The translations under genes were made by a program, and so were the position numbers. From RUG11551 sp045586185 (lineage in GTDB: Bacteria > Planctomycetota > Planctomycetia > Pirellulales > Thermoguttaceae), in the NCBI GenBank assembly GCA_045586185.1, contig JAZMZV010000111.1, positions 1 through 64,000 of the forward strand: a stretch of 64,000 nt of DNA, in the 5' to 3' direction. The notes beneath the pieces were generated by a model. It did no database searches, had not been told where the DNA came from, and saw only the letters and a program-made list of their open reading frames with translations. This document shows positions 17,200 through 24,785 of the stretch, in pieces (position 1 is the first letter of the stretch; the number at the start of each line of letters is the position of its first letter).

Positions 17200-17228
17200 A
17201 TTATAGCTAATAACTGGAAATAATTCAA
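17200..17228 (-). promoter_or_regulatory. Predicted sigma70 promoter of the RND efflux operon
   Basis: On the minus strand TTGAAT (17228-17223) and TATAAT (17205-17200) are 17 bases apart. Transcription would start about 70 bases before the adaptor ATG at 17123. Confidence 0.65.
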
Positions 17229-17680
17229 GGGAAAAATCGAGGAATTGCAACAAAATAGAGAAAATGCGGCTACTTTAACGGTCAAACCGGACAATTCGCC
17301 TTTTCGCCCATTGTCTCTAACATACTATTCGTTTTAAAGTTTGTTATTGTTCATTAATAATTACAAAACAGGAAGAAATATTGCAGAGTTTTCGAAAATT
17401 TGTAGAAAAAAGAGAAAAAAAGAGTTTTTGAGGGCTTTAACAGCAGTTACAAAAAATTGCAAATTCAAAAGCTGAAGAGCAGTTTGGAGAGCAGAAACGG
17501 CAACTAAAAATGTTAGAGATTCTGGAAATCTTGCAGAACATTGAAAAAGGCAAAATGAACTCCACTATTTGGTCCACACTTGCCCCCCAGTTTTGCCCCC
17601 AACAGCTTTTTTGTATAAAAAGGCAGATACAGACGACAATAACTGTTTGAGCCCAGAAAACACGGGGTTCTGCAGAATGA
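17229..17680. other. AT-rich intergenic stretch with no supported gene
   Basis: Purine-rich sequence between the efflux operon and tRNA-Ile. A short plus-strand open frame (ends 17647) would give a coiled-coil-like peptide containing MLEILEILQNIEKGK, but it has no ribosome site. It may be debris of an integrated element near the tRNA; this is a guess. Confidence 0.4.
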
Positions 17681-17715
17681 AAAAAGCCCCCGCTAAATAT
17701 TGCAAAGGGGCTTTG
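17681..17715 (-). terminator. Rho-independent terminator of tRNA-Ile
   Basis: Read on the minus strand, AAAGCCCC pairs with GGGGGCTTT around a 16-base loop and ends in a T run. It lies directly after the tRNA 3' end. Confidence 0.8.
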
Positions 17716-17716
17716 A

Positions 17717-17789
<73 letters not shown>

Positions 17790-17810
17790 GCGATATTCAG
17801 ATTGTCTATA

Positions 17811-17838
17811 ATTATAACGACAGAACAAATTCTGTCAA
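17811..17838 (-). promoter_or_regulatory. Predicted sigma70 promoter of tRNA-Ile
   Basis: On the minus strand a perfect TTGACA (17838-17833) is 16 bases from a perfect TATAAT (17816-17811), ending 21 bases before the tRNA 5' end. Confidence 0.85.
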
Positions 17839-17942
17839 GGAGAGCAAAAAAGAGAAATTATTTCTGCTTAACAAAATCGAGAAGCGAGAACGACTTTTCA
17901 ACCGTTACTCGCTTCTCACTCACGCTTAGCTTATCGCTATAA

Positions 17943-19952
17943 CTACATTTGATCCTGGTACACCTGAGTGCTTTCCTCTTTTGTAACAGGCGAAGAAAGT
18001 TCGTCGCTGACAACCGAGAGCTTCAAGCGCTGGTCGCCCGGGTTGACCGCTTTGACGAGAATCTTGAATCGGATTTCCGCCTTGGGCGGGAGCTGCGGCG
18101 CGGGATCAAAAATAACAGTATTGTTCGGACCCATGCGGTAACTGGTCGGGGCTTCCGCGTTGAGGAACTCCATTCCCGCCGGGATCTGGGCGCTGACGCG
18201 AACGTTCTGCGCTGCTTTCGTTCCCTGGTTGACAACGTTGATGTTATACGTCGTCTTTTCTCCAATGAGAACCGGGTCGCTCGTGTCGCTCAGCTGAGTC
18301 AGCAAAGCCGCCATGCCTTCAACCAGACATTCCTTCTGACCGTTGTCAGCGATGCCTTTGTCGGCTGTCGCCTGATAGACCAGCGTTTGCTGTCCGATTT
18401 GGGTCGGGACGACAACCAGTTCGACGTCGCCGGAATCGTTGGCAGGCAGTTCTTCCAGCAGCCAGCGAACGGTTCGCGTCTGACGGTCGTAAACGCCGCT
18501 GTTGTTCGCTCTGACGAATTCAAGCCCGTTGGGAAGCTGAACTCGCATGGCAACGTGAGTCGCAGACGCCGTGCCGGGATTGGAAATGGCGAGTTTATAC
18601 GAACCTTCCCGTTCGAGGAATCGGCGAGTCGGACCTTGAACCGTCATTTTCAATTGCGGGGCGATAACTTCCATATCAAACCGGCTTTCGGCGTTGAGTC
18701 CCGGGTCGGCGGTCGCGGTAAGCGAGTTGACGAATTTACCCGCTCGAATCGCGGTCATAGTCAGATTAATCGTTCTCGTTTCGTTCGGTTTCAAATCCCC
18801 GACGTTATAGGTCAAAACGGAGTCTTTCGCTTCGTGCTGCAACTGCGGCGGAACATTTTCCGTCAGGACAACGTTTTTCGCCGTGCCGGTTCCGGGGTTG
18901 GAAAGAAGAATCGTCAACTCGGTCGTGTTGCCGATGCCAATCTGTTTGACGCCTTGAGTCTGAAGAGCCAGCTGCGGCTTGGCAACGACGCCTTCTCCGC
19001 TGGCGGCGGTCTGGAAAGAAACCTGAGCAACGCTGCCCATGCGTCCTTCTTCAAGCGGCATGATTTCCATGCTGACGGTTACCTGTTTTCCCGGAGGAAT
19101 ATCGCCAACTTTCCAAACCAGTTCCCCATTGAAGCCTTTAACGGCAGGCGGATTGGTTTCGATTAGCTGCGATCCTTTAGGAAGCAAGTCTTTGATTTCA
19201 ACGTTGACGGCAATCGTCTGACCGATATTTTTTACGATGGTCTTCCAAACCGCGCTCTGTCCGACGAGAAGTTCCTTTGGCGGAATCTTTTCGACAACGA
19301 TTTGCGGCGCCTGAGAACCGTTGAGAACTTTCGCGCCCGGTTCGCCAGTACCAGTTGAAAACGCTGCGGGAGCGTTCTGCTGTGACACAGAAGAGCTGGG
19401 TCCTTCGATTACCGGCAATGAATCGACGTTATTGAACTCGCGCGGCTCGCCTGTATTCATAGACGGAGCGCTTGGAGGCGTCAATGGCGCGCTGGCCTCT
19501 GGAACAACGGGTTCTGGAACGGCGGGAGCGCTGAGTTCCATATTCGGTTCCAGTTCCGGCATAGCAGGAACGCTCGGTTCTTCCAATGCGGGAGGAGGAG
19601 TCAGGGCGTCCGCAGAAGGAACTTCCGGCAAAGACGGCGGAGTCAAATTCAGCTCAGCGGGTTCTTTCGGCGCGGAGACTTCCGGAATGGACGGAGCGGA
19701 CAATTCCATTTCCGCATTTGTACGCTGAATTGTCGGTCTTGCCGGCTGTCCGGCAGCATACGGCAACGGACGTCGAGCGGACGAGGGCGTTCTGGCGGGA
19801 GTTGAAGATTGAGGAGCCGCATAAACGTGGGTCGTTGTTCGACGCGTCTGAACGCCCGGCGGCGTCAACGGAATGGCGTTCTGAGCCAAAACGCTGTTGC
19901 AAATCAATAACGACAGCGTAATCAAAGACAAAGTAATCGTCGATTTATTCAT
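17943..19952 (-). CDS. Secreted DUF11-repeat protein with proline-rich N-terminal region
   Basis: A 669-residue exported protein. The ATG at 19950-19952 begins a signal peptide (NKSTITLSLITLSLLICNSVLAQ), and AAAGGA lies about 10 bases upstream. Residues about 25-210 are rich in Pro, Ala, Glu and Ser, with repeated SAPAVPEP/LTPPS-like words, typical of a flexible wall-spanning linker. From about 215 come at least four DUF11-type beta-sandwich repeats, each marked by NxG-x-AxNVxxxxxLPxG (for example NIGQTIAVNVEIKDLLPKG, NPGTASATHVAMRVQLPNG, NQGTKAAQNVRVSAQIPAG). Such repeats occur in surface proteins of Planctomycetes; a structural surface role is inferred. It is transcribed away from the isomerase gene at 20267, with 314 bases of shared control region. 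Confidence 0.85.
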   Translation of the reverse strand: MNKSTITLSLITLSLLICNSVLAQNAIPLTPPGVQTRRTTTHVYAAPQSSTPARTPSSARRPLPYAAGQPARPTIQRTNAEMELSAPSIPEVSAPKEPAELNLTPPSLPEVPSADALTPPPALEEPSVPAMPELEPNMELSAPAVPEPVVPEASAPLTPPSAPSMNTGEPREFNNVDSLPVIEGPSSSVSQQNAPAAFSTGTGEPGAKVLNGSQAPQIVVEKIPPKELLVGQSAVWKTIVKNIGQTIAVNVEIKDLLPKGSQLIETNPPAVKGFNGELVWKVGDIPPGKQVTVSMEIMPLEEGRMGSVAQVSFQTAASGEGVVAKPQLALQTQGVKQIGIGNTTELTILLSNPGTGTAKNVVLTENVPPQLQHEAKDSVLTYNVGDLKPNETRTINLTMTAIRAGKFVNSLTATADPGLNAESRFDMEVIAPQLKMTVQGPTRRFLEREGSYKLAISNPGTASATHVAMRVQLPNGLEFVRANNSGVYDRQTRTVRWLLEELPANDSGDVELVVVPTQIGQQTLVYQATADKGIADNGQKECLVEGMAALLTQLSDTSDPVLIGEKTTYNINVVNQGTKAAQNVRVSAQIPAGMEFLNAEAPTSYRMGPNNTVIFDPAPQLPPKAEIRFKILVKAVNPGDQRLKLSVVSDELSSPVTKEESTQVYQDQM

Positions 19953-20128
19953 TTTTGCATGTCCTTTCAAAACAATTTGCAAAGAGTAATTCACTATTAG
20001 CAATGGCGAGAGTTGTTCGCTCTCTCACAATTGACAATTTGTAATTCGCTGGATACATAGCAATTTTTAATAAACTTGTAAAGAGCGATTTTTTATTATC
20101 ATTTTATCAATTATTTCTTGCCCCCCTC

Positions 20129-20157
20129 TTGCATTTGATTTTAAACTGGGATATATT
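20129..20157 (+). promoter_or_regulatory. Predicted promoter for the Tat TIM-barrel gene
   Basis: TTGCAT (20129-20134) and TATATT (20152-20157) are 17 bases apart, about 110 bases before the ATG at 20267. The gap 19953-20266 separates divergent genes; nothing else was seen in it apart from loose repeats near 20030. Confidence 0.5.
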
Positions 20158-20266
20158 GGTAAATAATACAGAATTAGACAGCGAGACGTTTTAAGCAGTC
20201 AAAACTTAAAGACGAACCGCTCGCCGCAGTCATTATTTATTAATTCGTTTTGTACAGGAGAACAGT

Positions 20267-21091
20267 ATGAATTACAATCGCCGCGATATTTTACGCCTCG
20301 GGCTGGGTTCGGTTATCATGTCTGCCGCCAGCGCCGCCCCGTTCGCTTTTGCCGAAGACGGCAAGAAAATCATTCCCGTTTGCCTCCAGATGTGGAGCGT
20401 CCGCAACGACTTCAAAGCCAATCCGGCGAAGGTTCTCGAAGCCATCGCCAAAATGGGCTATGACGGGGTCGAATACGCTCACATGTACCCGCTGCCAATT
20501 AAAGAGTTGGCGAAACTGCAAAAAGACTTCGGTCTGACCTGCACCGGCTCGCACCTCGGACGCAAAGACATCGAAGACCCGGAAACCCTCAAACGCAACA
20601 TCGAAAATCATCAGATTTTCGGCGGCAAGTTCATTCTTTGCGCCTGGATGAAAAACGACACGGAAGCCGACTGGATTAAAGCGGCGGAAAACTTCTCCAA
20701 GTCCGCGGAAATCGCCAAAGAAGCTGGCATGTACGTCGGATATCACGCTCACGCCCACGACTTCAACAAGCTGCCCAACGGCTTGACGACCTGGGAAATC
20801 TTTGCTGACCACTCGTCCAACGACGTTCAGCTCCAGATGGACACCAGCAACTGCCCGGACAATCCCTATTACTTCATGGAAAAATATCCGGGACGCTGCA
20901 AGACCGTCCACATGAAGGAAAAGGACCTCAAGATTATCGGCGAAGGCACGATCGACTTCAAACGCGTCATTGAGTTCTGCGAAACCAAAGGCGGCGTCGA
21001 AAACTACACGATCGAATTCGAGGGCAAAAACCCGATGGTCAGCGTCGACCTCTGCAAGCAGGCATTCGAAAAGATTCGAAATAACAAATAA
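20267..21091 (+). CDS. Tat-exported sugar phosphate isomerase/epimerase-like TIM barrel
   Basis: A 274-residue protein with a twin-arginine signal (NRRDILRLGLGSVIM, cleavage near FAFAED), so it is probably exported folded. The mature part is an AP-endonuclease-2/xylose-isomerase-like TIM barrel: CLQMWSVR at strand 1, YDGVEYA, YVGYHAHAHDF, LQMDTSNC and KTVHMKEKD carry the usual metal-binding Glu/His/Asp positions, ending with FEGKNPMVSVDLC. These enzymes isomerise or epimerise sugars; the substrate is unknown. AGGAGA sits 6 bases before the ATG. It is a single-gene unit, with a promoter upstream and a terminator just after. Confidence 0.85.
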   Translation: MNYNRRDILRLGLGSVIMSAASAAPFAFAEDGKKIIPVCLQMWSVRNDFKANPAKVLEAIAKMGYDGVEYAHMYPLPIKELAKLQKDFGLTCTGSHLGRKDIEDPETLKRNIENHQIFGGKFILCAWMKNDTEADWIKAAENFSKSAEIAKEAGMYVGYHAHAHDFNKLPNGLTTWEIFADHSSNDVQLQMDTSNCPDNPYYFMEKYPGRCKTVHMKEKDLKIIGEGTIDFKRVIEFCETKGGVENYTIEFEGKNPMVSVDLCKQAFEKIRNNK

Positions 21092-21103
21092 ATATCAGAT
21101 TTA

Positions 21104-21151
21104 ACACAAGAAATTGCGCTAATAGTCTGGGTATCGGCGCAATTTCTTGTT
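21104..21151 (+). terminator. Rho-independent terminator
   Basis: ACAAGAAATTGCGC pairs with GCGCAATTTCTTGT around a 17-base loop, followed by TATTCTTATT. It lies directly after the TIM-barrel gene. Confidence 0.8.
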
Positions 21152-21291
21152 ATTCTTATTAAAAATCCAGAATCCGTTGCAATGCAATCGCGATAGCGTC
21201 CATATCTTGTAAATTCCAACTTGATCTTATCTTATATCCATATAATCTACATTTATTTTAATTTTTTTAATCATATTTTGGTTGTACTCCC

Positions 21292-21319
21292 TAGACACTA
21301 TTTTTAAGTCCGCTATAAT
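21292..21319 (+). promoter_or_regulatory. Predicted promoter with a long leader before the SufR-like regulator gene
   Basis: TAGACA (21292-21297) and TATAAT (21314-21319) are 16 bases apart. The ATG of the regulator is about 210 bases downstream, so a long untranslated leader would exist. No known riboswitch fold was recognised in it. Confidence 0.5.
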
Positions 21320-21537
21320 GCAAGTAATAAAAAAGATATTGGACACTTCATTTACATCAACTTTGGAAGTCCAAAGTTCTTCGTAATTTTTAAACATCGA
21401 ATGGCTTTTGGGCGTTTCCGCGTTGAATGTTGTTTTGGGTTTTTTCTATTTTGTTTGGCAAAATAGCAACTGAAAAGTTCTATTAGTCCCCAAATTGAAA
21501 GTGGCAACCCCTTAAATTGTTTTTTAGTTGATTTATT

Positions 21538-22167
21538 ATGCCCGAAATGTATATTACTTCGGCTGGTATGAGAATCATCAACCTTTTGGTTGGCCAGCCC
21601 CCGCTCGCAATTGCGGAAATGATCGATAATCTGAATGTTACTCGAACTGCTATTACCGAGCAGCTTTCAGAACTTATTGAGGCAGGTTATGTTGAAAGAA
21701 CAGTAGAAAAATTATCCTCCCGCGGTCGTCCGCGTCATCGTTACGGCATTACAGATCTCGCCCTGACAGCCTTGTTCCCCGGAGCCACCGGCGTTGTCGT
21801 TCCCTCAATCTGGAAGCACATCGAACAGAATTGCGGTCTGCAAATGGCGGAAAAGATTCAGGAACTGGTTGCCGCCGACTTGGCATTAAAGTTCAAGAAA
21901 ATCGTTGACGGAGAAACTTTGGAAGAACGTTTGCAGCAATTCGTTGAAGGTCTGGCAGACAAAAAAGTCGTTGCGTTTACTCGCGTTGGATCAAACGGCA
22001 AAACTGAACTCGTATGGAAAACCAATCCGTTTATCGGCATGCAAGACGGCACTGACCGCTATAACAAAATTGCAACCAAAATGGTCAGCTTGGTTCTCCA
22101 TGCAGACGTCAAAATGACGTCTTCCCGCATGGGTGGAAACTTCTGCGACGTTTTTGAAATTCAGTAA
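21538..22167 (+). CDS. Winged-helix transcriptional regulator (SufR/ArsR-like)
   Basis: A 209-residue protein with an N-terminal winged helix (residues about 8-70): MRIINLLVGQPPLAIAEMIDNL, the recognition-helix region NVTRTAITEQLSELIEAG, and a wing YVERTVEKLSSRGRPRHRYGIT. The GRPRHRYxIT wing is typical of SufR and related regulators. The C-terminal half is alpha/beta, and its few Cys do not form the clear iron-sulfur ligand set of SufR, so the ligand is unknown. It is flanked by its own predicted promoter and terminator, so it is probably monocistronic. The target genes are not evident. The multihaem cytochrome gene follows on the same strand after the terminator. Confidence 0.75.
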   Translation: MPEMYITSAGMRIINLLVGQPPLAIAEMIDNLNVTRTAITEQLSELIEAGYVERTVEKLSSRGRPRHRYGITDLALTALFPGATGVVVPSIWKHIEQNCGLQMAEKIQELVAADLALKFKKIVDGETLEERLQQFVEGLADKKVVAFTRVGSNGKTELVWKTNPFIGMQDGTDRYNKIATKMVSLVLHADVKMTSSRMGGNFCDVFEIQ

Positions 22168-22193
22168 ACAACGTCGTCCAATATGTAACCGTT

Positions 22194-22241
22194 CATCAGG
22201 ATTTAGCTTCTCAACCGCAGTCGCTAAATCCTGATTTCTTC
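22194..22241 (+). terminator. Rho-independent terminator
   Basis: ATCAGGATTTAGC pairs with GCTAAATCCTGAT around a 15-base loop, followed by TTCTTCTT. It closes the regulator transcript. Confidence 0.85.
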
Positions 22242-22280
22242 TTAACGTCTCGCTGCTAACCTTTAACTGTGTTCTAAAGT

Positions 22281-24419
22281 ATGAAATACCGAATTGGTTT
22301 TGTTGTTGGCGGGACTGCTATTCTGGCAATTCTCCTTATTCTTTTTGGAAAAAGCATTTACACCTGGGCGGTCCCGCTGCCGGAAGGGATTCAACCGCAA
22401 TACGTCGGGACGCAGGCGTGCGCCGAATGTCATGACTTCTTTATGAAACGGTGGAGTCTGTCGTATCACGCCGAGTCCATGAACCACGCAACGGAAAAGT
22501 CCGTCCTGGGCGATTTTTCCTCTCAGAAGCTGGAACATTCCGGGGAGACGTCGGAATTCTTCAAAGAAGACGGCAAATACTGGGTCAGCGTCCAATCGCC
22601 TGACGGAAAACTGAATAAATATGAAATCAAATACGTTTTGGGCGTCTTCCCTCTTCAGGAATACCTGGTCGAAATAGCAGACGGGAAAATTCAGTGCTTG
22701 CCGTGGGCGTGGGACGTTGCTGGAAAGAAATGGTATCATCTCTATGCAGACGACGCTCGGACGTCAACAGAAGGGGACGTCCTGCACTGGCGTCAGCCGG
22801 CGCAAAACTGGAACTACATGTGCGCGTCGTGCCACGTAACCAATCTCAAACGAAACTTTGACTTTGCATCCAAGACCTATCACACGACTTTCACAGATAT
22901 CAATAACGGCTGCGAATCCTGCCACGGACCGGGCAGCGTTCATATTCAAATTGCCAAAAGAAATGACGGAAAACGCGCGTACGACCGCCGATACGGCTGC
23001 GGGTTGTTTACGTTCCGCGGCGCGTCCGGGCAGACGTCAACCGACGCCTGCGCTATGTGTCACGCCAGACGTCTGGAAATCTATCCTGACTGGACGCCCG
23101 GCGCAAAATTCTGCGACCATTTTTATCCGGAGCTGCTCGACTCTGACGCTTATTATCCAGACGGTCAGATTAAAGAAGAGGACTTTGAATACACGTCGTT
23201 CCTGCAGAGCAAATTCTACGCGAAAGGCGGCTCGTGCGTCGACTGTCATGACGCCTTTATCGCTCGAATTCCTGCCAACCAGCAAGACGGATTCCAGCCC
23301 AAACCGGTCAGCCAGATGTGCGGGCGATGTCATGACGACGCGAAATACAATTCTCCCGCCCATCATTTCCATACAGCTGGAGCCAACTCGCCGGGAACGC
23401 GCTGCGAGGATTGCCACATGCCGTCGGTTACGTACATGGCATTAGACAACCGGCGCGATCATTCCATGTCCATTCCGCGCCCCCAGCTGACGGCGGATTT
23501 GGGCGTTCCCAATGCGTGCAATTCCTGTCATAACGACGCTTCCAAGGGAGAAACGCCTCAATGGGCGCAGGCAAAAATTGACCAATGGTACGGAAAGCAG
23601 GACTATTCACGCCATTTCGCCTACGCTATCGCCGCCGGTCGACGCGGACGCGATAACCAAGAGACGAGCAAGATTGCAGAAACTCAAAAACGGCTGGCGG
23701 AACTTGTCAAGCGAGATACAAACGGCGAATTCGTTCCCGACATTGTTCGAGCTTCTGCGGCGTCTCTGCTTGCCAATTTCGACGGCGCGAGCGTGAAAAA
23801 CGCTCTCTTTGCTGGTCTGAAAGACGAATCGGAACTGGTCAGGACGGCGTCCGCCCGGGCGTTGGAATACAAATTCCATGACGCCAAAGAACGTCAGCGC
23901 CGTCTGGAACCGCTTCTGGAAGACCCGGTGCGGTCTGTACGCATGGAGGCGGCGCGGCAGCTGTCTCAGGTTTTCGTTTACGATAAAACAAAAAATCGAC
24001 CCTTCGACAAAGCAATGGCGGAATACATCCGTTCTCAGGAAAACCTCAACGACCAGAGCGCGTCCTATCTCAACCTGGGCGTTCTGGAAGAAAACTGGGG
24101 ACGCTTTTCCGAAGCCGCCCAACGATACCAGCAGTCTCTGGAACTCGACAAGACGTTCTATCCCGGACGCAACAATCTGGCGATGGTTTTGTATCGTCAA
24201 GGGAAAAAGGCGGAGGCAGAACGCGAGTTCAAGATTCTCACTCAAACTCATCCCAACGACGCTCAAGCGTGGTATTCGCTCGGGCTGCTCGTCGCGGAAG
24301 ACAAATCCCGCCTTAATGAGGCGATTCAATATCTGGAAAAAGCCGTTGAACTCAATCCGAACTCCGAACGGATGAGACACAATCTGAAACAGGCAATTGA
24401 GGCAGTAGGCAATAGGTAA
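22281..24419 (+). CDS. Eight-haem c-type cytochrome with HEAT-like and TPR domains
   Basis: A 712-residue protein anchored by an N-terminal helix (GTAILAILLILFGKSIYTWAV). Eight CxxCH haem-binding motifs are visible: CAECH, CASCH, CESCH, CAMCH, CVDCH, CGRCH, CEDCH, CNSCH, all before about residue 420, so it is an extracytoplasmic electron carrier. Residues about 450-570 are HEAT-like (IVRASAASLLANF, LVRTASARALEYKF, VRMEAARQL). Three TPRs follow (YLNLGVLEENWGRFSEAAQ, ARNNLAMVLYRQGKKAEAE-type, AWYSLGLLVAEDKSRLNEA). The combination suggests electron transfer tied to a protein-docking platform. Redox partner genes are not adjacent. The last residues EAVGNR and the stop come from a heptamer repeat tract, the same peptide end as the adaptor at 4789-6066. 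Confidence 0.88.
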   Translation: MKYRIGFVVGGTAILAILLILFGKSIYTWAVPLPEGIQPQYVGTQACAECHDFFMKRWSLSYHAESMNHATEKSVLGDFSSQKLEHSGETSEFFKEDGKYWVSVQSPDGKLNKYEIKYVLGVFPLQEYLVEIADGKIQCLPWAWDVAGKKWYHLYADDARTSTEGDVLHWRQPAQNWNYMCASCHVTNLKRNFDFASKTYHTTFTDINNGCESCHGPGSVHIQIAKRNDGKRAYDRRYGCGLFTFRGASGQTSTDACAMCHARRLEIYPDWTPGAKFCDHFYPELLDSDAYYPDGQIKEEDFEYTSFLQSKFYAKGGSCVDCHDAFIARIPANQQDGFQPKPVSQMCGRCHDDAKYNSPAHHFHTAGANSPGTRCEDCHMPSVTYMALDNRRDHSMSIPRPQLTADLGVPNACNSCHNDASKGETPQWAQAKIDQWYGKQDYSRHFAYAIAAGRRGRDNQETSKIAETQKRLAELVKRDTNGEFVPDIVRASAASLLANFDGASVKNALFAGLKDESELVRTASARALEYKFHDAKERQRRLEPLLEDPVRSVRMEAARQLSQVFVYDKTKNRPFDKAMAEYIRSQENLNDQSASYLNLGVLEENWGRFSEAAQRYQQSLELDKTFYPGRNNLAMVLYRQGKKAEAEREFKILTQTHPNDAQAWYSLGLLVAEDKSRLNEAIQYLEKAVELNPNSERMRHNLKQAIEAVGNR

Positions 24420-24423
24420 CAAG
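24391..24423. repeat. Heptanucleotide repeat at a gene end
   Basis: AGGCAAT, GAGGCAGT, AGGCAAT, AGGTAAC; it includes the TAA stop of the cytochrome gene (24417-24419). Confidence 0.75.
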
Positions 24424-24425
24424 TT

Positions 24426-24572
24426 GATGAAAGGCGGTAATGTAGTGAGCGAAGCGAACGAAATTACGCATTCGCCGTTAGGCGAACTTAACGATAGGTG
24501 CAAATTTTTGGTTCGCCTTCGGCGAACTGCGTAACTCCGCTCCCGCTGGTCGCTTCGTTACCGCCTTCCATT
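24426..24572. repeat. Composite palindromic repeat, copy 3 (two inverted halves)
   Basis: A left half AAAGGCGGTAATGTAGTGAG with the hairpin TTCGCCGTTAGGCGAA is followed by an inverted right half with TTCGCCTTCGGCGAA, ACTGCGTAACTCCG and CGTTACCGCCTTCCATTT. Head-to-head arrangement of the same module makes one large imperfect palindrome. Confidence 0.8.
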
Positions 24573-24748
24573 TACTGCCTTTCTTATTCCACTTCTTGAC
24601 TTTTTTCTCGCTACAATCGCTACAATCGTTAAAGTTTAACATTTTAACGGACGATTTTATCTATAAGCGCCCTTAGCGTTTGGAAACGGAAATATCTATT
24701 GAGTGGCAAAAAACGAGAGGAGAGAATACGCAAAGAGTTCACAAAATT

Positions 24749-24782
24749 CTCTCGCAACTCGCTACTCGCAACTCGCTACTAA
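24749..24782. repeat. Heptanucleotide repeat (CTCGCAA / CTCGCTA)
   Basis: CTCGCAA and CTCGCTA alternate twice, ending 4 bases before the ATG of the TolC-like gene, where a ribosome site would be expected. The same word stands before the gene at 3300. Confidence 0.75.
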
Positions 24783-24785
24783 AAA

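Noticed and set aside
17949..19166. 405-codon plus-strand frame opposite the DUF11 gene
   Set aside because: Arg/Phe/Asn-rich shadow of a recognised secreted protein.
23607..24503. 298-codon minus-strand frame opposite the cytochrome gene
   Set aside because: Antisense shadow that also starts inside a repeat module.
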